The translations under genes and the position numbers were made by a program. From NCBI RefSeq assembly GCF_021497965.1, contig NZ_CP046525.1:682001-746000 (forward strand): a stretch of 64,000 nucleotides of DNA, written 5' to 3'. Every line of letters starts with the position of its first letter. The first letter of the stretch is position 1. The notes beneath the pieces were generated by a model, which ran no database searches, was not told the DNA's origin, and saw nothing but the letters and a program-made list of their open reading frames with translations. This DNA comes from Streptococcus infantis (lineage in GTDB: Bacteria; Bacillota; Bacilli; Lactobacillales; Streptococcaceae). This document shows positions 60,912 through 64,000 of the stretch, piece after piece.

Positions 60912-60953
60912 ATGGAAATCAAACGATGGCGACGCTTGGTAAAGTTATATTGA
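60912..60953 (+). CDS. 13-codon ORF with a Trp codon between T-box and trpX
   Basis: ATG with strong ribosome site GAGGAGG (60897-60903, 8-nt spacing) encodes MEIKRWRRLVKLY, then TGA. It follows the T-box terminator directly and ends 47 bp before trpX. It has one TGG codon among basic codons. It may be a translated leader peptide or a relic; expression is not shown. Confidence 0.45.
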   Translation: MEIKRWRRLVKLY

Positions 60954-61000
60954 AAGTGAAATGAACATTACTAAGTTTAAGAAAATAAGGAGAAATAGAT

Positions 61001-61999
61001 ATGAATAAACGTTTAATTAGTATTATCGCAGCACTAGCACTTGTAGTTGGAGGAAGCTTGGTCTACTCTAACTTAACAAAACAGGAAACTAAAACAGAGA
61101 CAGCTAACAAGACAGCTAAAGTAGGTGTTCTACAATTCGTCAGCCATCCATCACTTGATTTGATTTACCAAGGAATCCAGGATGGTCTTGCTGAAGAAGG
61201 TTATAAAGGCGACAAAGTTAAAATCGACTTTATGAACTCAGAAGGTGACCAAAGTAAGGTTGCTACAATGAGTAAACAATTGGTGGCAAACGGAAATGAT
61301 GTCGTTGTCGGAATCGCAACACCTGCTGCTCAAGGACTTGCAAGTGCAACAAAAGACCTTCCTGTTATCATGGCAGCTATCACGGACCCAATTGGTGCTA
61401 ACCTTGTACAAAACTTGGAAAAACCAGGTGGGAACATCACTGGGGTATCTGACCACAACCCTGCTGAACAACAGGTTGAATTGATCAAAACATTGACTCC
61501 TGATGTCAAGACGGTTGGAGCTCTTTATTCAAGTAGCGAAGATAACTCTAAATCACAAGTTGAAGAGTTCAAAGCTTACGCTGAAAAAGCTGGTTTGAAA
61601 GTAGAAACTTTTGCAGTACCTTCAACGAACGAAATTGCTTCAACAGTGAACGTTATGACTGGTAAAGTTGATGCAATCTGGGTTCCAATTGATAACACAA
61701 TCGCATCTGCATTTTCAACTGTAGTATCAAGTAACCAAACAGCTAAAAAACCAATCTACCCAAGTGCGACTGCCATGGTAGAAGCTGGAGGTTTGGCATC
61801 AGTCGTTGTGGACCAACACGATCTTGGTGTTGCTACTGGTAAAATGATTGCAAAAGTCTTGAAGGGTGAAAAGCCTGCAGATACACCAGTTAATGTCTTC
61901 TCAACTGGTAAATCAGTTATCAACAAGAAAGTTGCTCAAGAACTTGGAATTACTATTCCTGAATCAGTTATCAAAGAAGCTGGTCAAGTAATCGAATAA
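61001..61999 (+). CDS. trpX: Tryptophan ABC transporter substrate-binding protein
   Basis: Extracytoplasmic binding protein of the ABC_sub_bind family, 332 residues: N-terminal signal/anchor (1-24, no lipobox Cys, so probably membrane-anchored) and a two-lobed domain (KVGVLQFVSHPSLDLIYQGIQDGL...; VGIATPAAQGLASATKDLPVIMAAITDP). The pneumococcal orthologue was crystallised with L-Trp (PDB 3LFT, from memory). AAGGAG precedes the ATG. First main gene of trpXYZ behind a Trp T-box. Confidence 0.9.
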   Translation: MNKRLISIIAALALVVGGSLVYSNLTKQETKTETANKTAKVGVLQFVSHPSLDLIYQGIQDGLAEEGYKGDKVKIDFMNSEGDQSKVATMSKQLVANGNDVVVGIATPAAQGLASATKDLPVIMAAITDPIGANLVQNLEKPGGNITGVSDHNPAEQQVELIKTLTPDVKTVGALYSSSEDNSKSQVEEFKAYAEKAGLKVETFAVPSTNEIASTVNVMTGKVDAIWVPIDNTIASAFSTVVSSNQTAKKPIYPSATAMVEAGGLASVVVDQHDLGVATGKMIAKVLKGEKPADTPVNVFSTGKSVINKKVAQELGITIPESVIKEAGQVIE

Positions 62000-62060
62000 G
62001 AATAAAGGAGGAGTTGGAGACATCTCCTCCAATTTTTAGAATAAAGGAAACGAATCAAAC

Positions 62061-62927
62061 ATGCTAATATCTATTATTTCACAGGGATTGGTCTGGGCTA
62101 TCCTAGGTTTAGGAATCTTTATGACCTTTCGAATCCTGAACTTTCCAGATATGACAACTGAAGGTTCCTTCCCTTTGGGAGGAGCAGTAGCAGTTACTCT
62201 CATTACCCAAGGGGTTAATCCTTTTCTTGCGACTTTAGCAGCTGTAGGAGCGGGTTGTCTTGCTGGTTTAGCAGCGGGTCTTCTTTATACAAAAGGGAAG
62301 ATTCCCACCCTTTTATCAGGAATTTTGGTCATGACTTCTTGTCATTCTATCATGCTCATGATTATGGGACGGGCTAACCTTGGACTCTTAAACACCAAGC
62401 AGATCCAAGATGTTCTTCCATTTTCATCAGAGATTAATCAATTACTGACAGGTTTGATTTTTGTTACTTTGGTCATTTTACTCATGCTTTTCTTCCTAGA
62501 TACCAAACTTGGACAGGCCTATATTGCTACAGGAGATAATCCAGATATGGCTCGTAGTTTTGGTATCAATACAGGACGTATGGAGCTTATGGGCTTGGTC
62601 TTGTCAAATGGTGTAATCGCACTTGCTGGTGCCCTTATCGCCCAACAAGAAGGATATGCCGATGTCTCTCGTGGTATCGGGGTTATCGTAGTTGGTCTTG
62701 CCAGCTTGATTATCGGTGAAGTTCTCTTCAAGAGTCTAACTCTAGCAGAACGCCTAGTTACCATTGTAGTTGGTTCCATCAGTTACCAATTCTTGGTATG
62801 GGGAGTTATTGCTCTCGGCTTTAATACTAGCTACCTCCGTTTGTACAGTGCTCTTATCCTGGCAACTTGCTTGGTAATTCCAACCCTTAAGGATAAATAC
62901 TTGAAAGGAGTCAAATTAAGCAAATGA
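62061..62927 (+). CDS. trpY: Tryptophan ABC transporter permease
   Basis: A 288-residue membrane protein of the branched-chain-type ABC permease family (LivH/RbsC-like), about eight hydrophobic segments, with the cytoplasmic loop DTKLGQAYIATGDNPDMARSFGIN as likely ATPase contact. It is followed by trpZ with a 4-nt ATGA overlap and preceded by trpX after 61 bp. Substrate is taken from the operon context and the T-box. Confidence 0.88.
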   Translation: MLISIISQGLVWAILGLGIFMTFRILNFPDMTTEGSFPLGGAVAVTLITQGVNPFLATLAAVGAGCLAGLAAGLLYTKGKIPTLLSGILVMTSCHSIMLMIMGRANLGLLNTKQIQDVLPFSSEINQLLTGLIFVTLVILLMLFFLDTKLGQAYIATGDNPDMARSFGINTGRMELMGLVLSNGVIALAGALIAQQEGYADVSRGIGVIVVGLASLIIGEVLFKSLTLAERLVTIVVGSISYQFLVWGVIALGFNTSYLRLYSALILATCLVIPTLKDKYLKGVKLSK

Positions 62928-63682
62928 CAGCAATTGTAGAATTAAAAAATGCCACAAAAATTGTGAAAAATGGCTTCGACGAGGAAAAAATTATCCTAAA
63001 CAATGTTTCACTTGAAATTTATGAACATGACTTTATCACAATCTTGGGTGGAAATGGAGCAGGGAAGTCAACCCTCTTTAATAGCATTGCGGGAACTCTA
63101 CCTTTGACAAGTGGTAGCATTCGCATCATGGGCGAAGATGTAACTCATTTTACCCCTGAAAAACGTGCCAAGTATCTTTCTCGTGTTTTTCAAGATCCAA
63201 AGATGGGGACAGCTCCACGTATGACAGTCGCAGAAAACCTTTTGATTGCTAAGTTTCGTGGAGAAAAACGTGGTTTATTTCCAAGAAAACTCTCAGCCTA
63301 TAAAGAAGAATTTCAAGCAACCATTGAGAAAGTTGGCAATGGTCTAGAGAAGCATTTGGATACTCCGATTGAATTTTTATCAGGTGGACAAAGACAGGCT
63401 TTAAGTCTCTTAATGGCAACACTAAAACGTCCAGAACTACTTTTGTTAGATGAACACACAGCTGCCCTTGACCCTAAAACAAGTGTTGCTTTGATGGAAT
63501 TGACAAATGACTTTGTCAACAAGGACCATCTAACTGCTTTGATGATTACTCACCATATGGAAGATGCTCTCAAGTATGGAAATCGCTTGATTGTTATGAA
63601 AGATGGACAAATCATCCAAGATTTGAATAAGGATGAAAAAGCTAAAATGAAGATTTCTGATTATTATCAACTGTTTGATTAA
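62924..63682 (+). CDS. trpZ: Tryptophan ABC transporter ATPase
   Basis: A 252-residue ABC ATPase: Walker A GGNGAGKST, Q-loop FQDPKMGT, signature FLSGGQRQALSLLMA, Walker B LLLLDEHTAALDP and switch His in MITHHMEDAL. The Walker B glutamate is followed by HTAALDP instead of the common PTSALDP, a feature of this transporter group. Translation is coupled to trpY. A terminator follows. Confidence 0.9.
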   Translation: MTAIVELKNATKIVKNGFDEEKIILNNVSLEIYEHDFITILGGNGAGKSTLFNSIAGTLPLTSGSIRIMGEDVTHFTPEKRAKYLSRVFQDPKMGTAPRMTVAENLLIAKFRGEKRGLFPRKLSAYKEEFQATIEKVGNGLEKHLDTPIEFLSGGQRQALSLLMATLKRPELLLLDEHTAALDPKTSVALMELTNDFVNKDHLTALMITHHMEDALKYGNRLIVMKDGQIIQDLNKDEKAKMKISDYYQLFD

Positions 63683-63700
63683 GAATTCACATTAACTATA

Positions 63701-63737
63701 AGCTTAGAGGTAGTATTTACCTCTAAGTTTTTGTTTT
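63701..63737 (+). terminator. trpXYZ terminator
   Basis: CTTAGAGGTA (63703-63712) pairs with TACCTCTAAG (63718-63727) around a 5-nt loop, then TTTTTGTTTTTG. Confidence 0.9.
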
Positions 63738-63859
63738 TGAAACGAATAGAAAATTTTAGCTATGATTTTTATTTTCAAGGTTATTTGCTTTTAAATAAAA
63801 TTTTACTTTAAAAAAGTTCATAATCTATGAAATAGGAGTATGTAAAGGGGATGAAATGG

Positions 63860-63888
63860 TTTACTTTTTTTCAGAAATAAAGTATACT
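63860..63888 (+). promoter_or_regulatory. dnaG promoter
   Basis: TTTACT (63860-63865), 17-bp spacer, TATACT (63883-63888). A second possible extended -10, TGATAAAAT, lies closer to the gene. Confidence 0.65.
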
Positions 63889-63925
63889 ATATAAAGTAAA
63901 CTGTGATAAAATGGAGGTATTGTCT

Positions 63926-64000
63926 ATGGTTGACAAGAGAGTCATCGAAGAAATCAAAAACAATACCAATATTGTCGAAATCATAGGAGAAGTAATTTCC
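63926..64000 (+). CDS. dnaG: DNA primase, N-terminal fragment (3' end outside window)
   Basis: Only the first 25 codons are present: MVDKRVIEEIKNNTNIVEII, then GEVIS, the characteristic start of Gram-positive DnaG just before its zinc-binding domain. ATGGAGG precedes the ATG. In streptococci dnaG is normally followed by rpoD, beyond this window. Confidence 0.88.
   Translation, partial: MVDKRVIEEIKNNTNIVEIIGEVIS

Overview
The window looks like core chromosome of a mitis-group Streptococcus close to S. pneumoniae. The basis is near-identity, from memory, of UvrB, GdhA, NADH oxidase, PmrA and the SP1235-type Nudix protein to pneumococcal proteins, low G+C, extended -10 promoters (TGnTATAAT) almost everywhere, and familiar neighbourhoods (pyrDA-holA-sodA; cpsY-lspA-rluD; smc...ftsY-zwf-glnQ; glyQ-glyS...nox; ybeY-dgkA-era-mutM-coaE-pmrA-rpmG-secG-rnr-smpB-tehB...coiA-pepF-prsA; ftsW-ppc-trpXYZ-dnaG). 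These blocks are collinear internally, but as I remember the pneumococcal map they lie in different places there, so this is a related species or a rearranged strain. Both ends are cut genes: alaS on the left, dnaG on the right.

Layout. 1-8.5 kb: alaS end, gdhA (-), pyrDA, holA, sodA, then a cpsY-lspA-rluD operon. 8.5-19.7 kb: ylxM-small ORF-ffh (-), rnc-smc, a TRIC-type membrane protein, an A+T-rich HD hydrolase cassette, two HAD phosphatases and ftsY; both halves of the SRP pathway (ffh, ftsY) are present. 19.7-25.7 kb: zwf and an amino-acid ABC transporter (-), then uvrB. 25.7-29.3 kb: an accessory stretch with a GNAT, orphan membrane proteins, a Nudix enzyme and the NiaR/NiaX niacin system. 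29.4-34.4 kb: rplJ-rplL behind an L10 leader, and glyQ-glyS behind a T-box. 34.4-39 kb: a flavin redox locus, with an ApbE flavin transferase and two flavoreductases on one strand and NADH oxidase divergent from them. 39-50.4 kb: yitT, rqcH/pavA and a long housekeeping operon from ybeY to tehB. 50.4-51.75 kb: an inserted Card1/Can2-like (DUF1887) CARF-nuclease cassette. 51.8-57.7 kb: coiA, pepF, an O-methyltransferase, prsA, ftsW. 57.7-64 kb: ppc, a tryptophan T-box with a mini-ORF, trpXYZ, dnaG start.

The most unusual items are three. (1) A standalone DUF1887 CARF-nuclease gene has its own promoter, leader hairpin and terminator, is bounded by short repeats, sits next to the competence gene coiA, and has no CRISPR array or cas gene in the window. 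(2) A cytoplasmic flavoprotein joins an NADPH-FMN reductase domain, a PAS-like domain and a tail of two tandem ApbE flavinylation motifs; it is encoded with ApbE and is divergent from nox across two mirror-image cre/promoter pairs. (3) A 13-codon ORF with a strong ribosome site and one Trp codon lies between the Trp T-box terminator and trpX. No tRNA, rRNA, insertion sequence or CRISPR array was seen.
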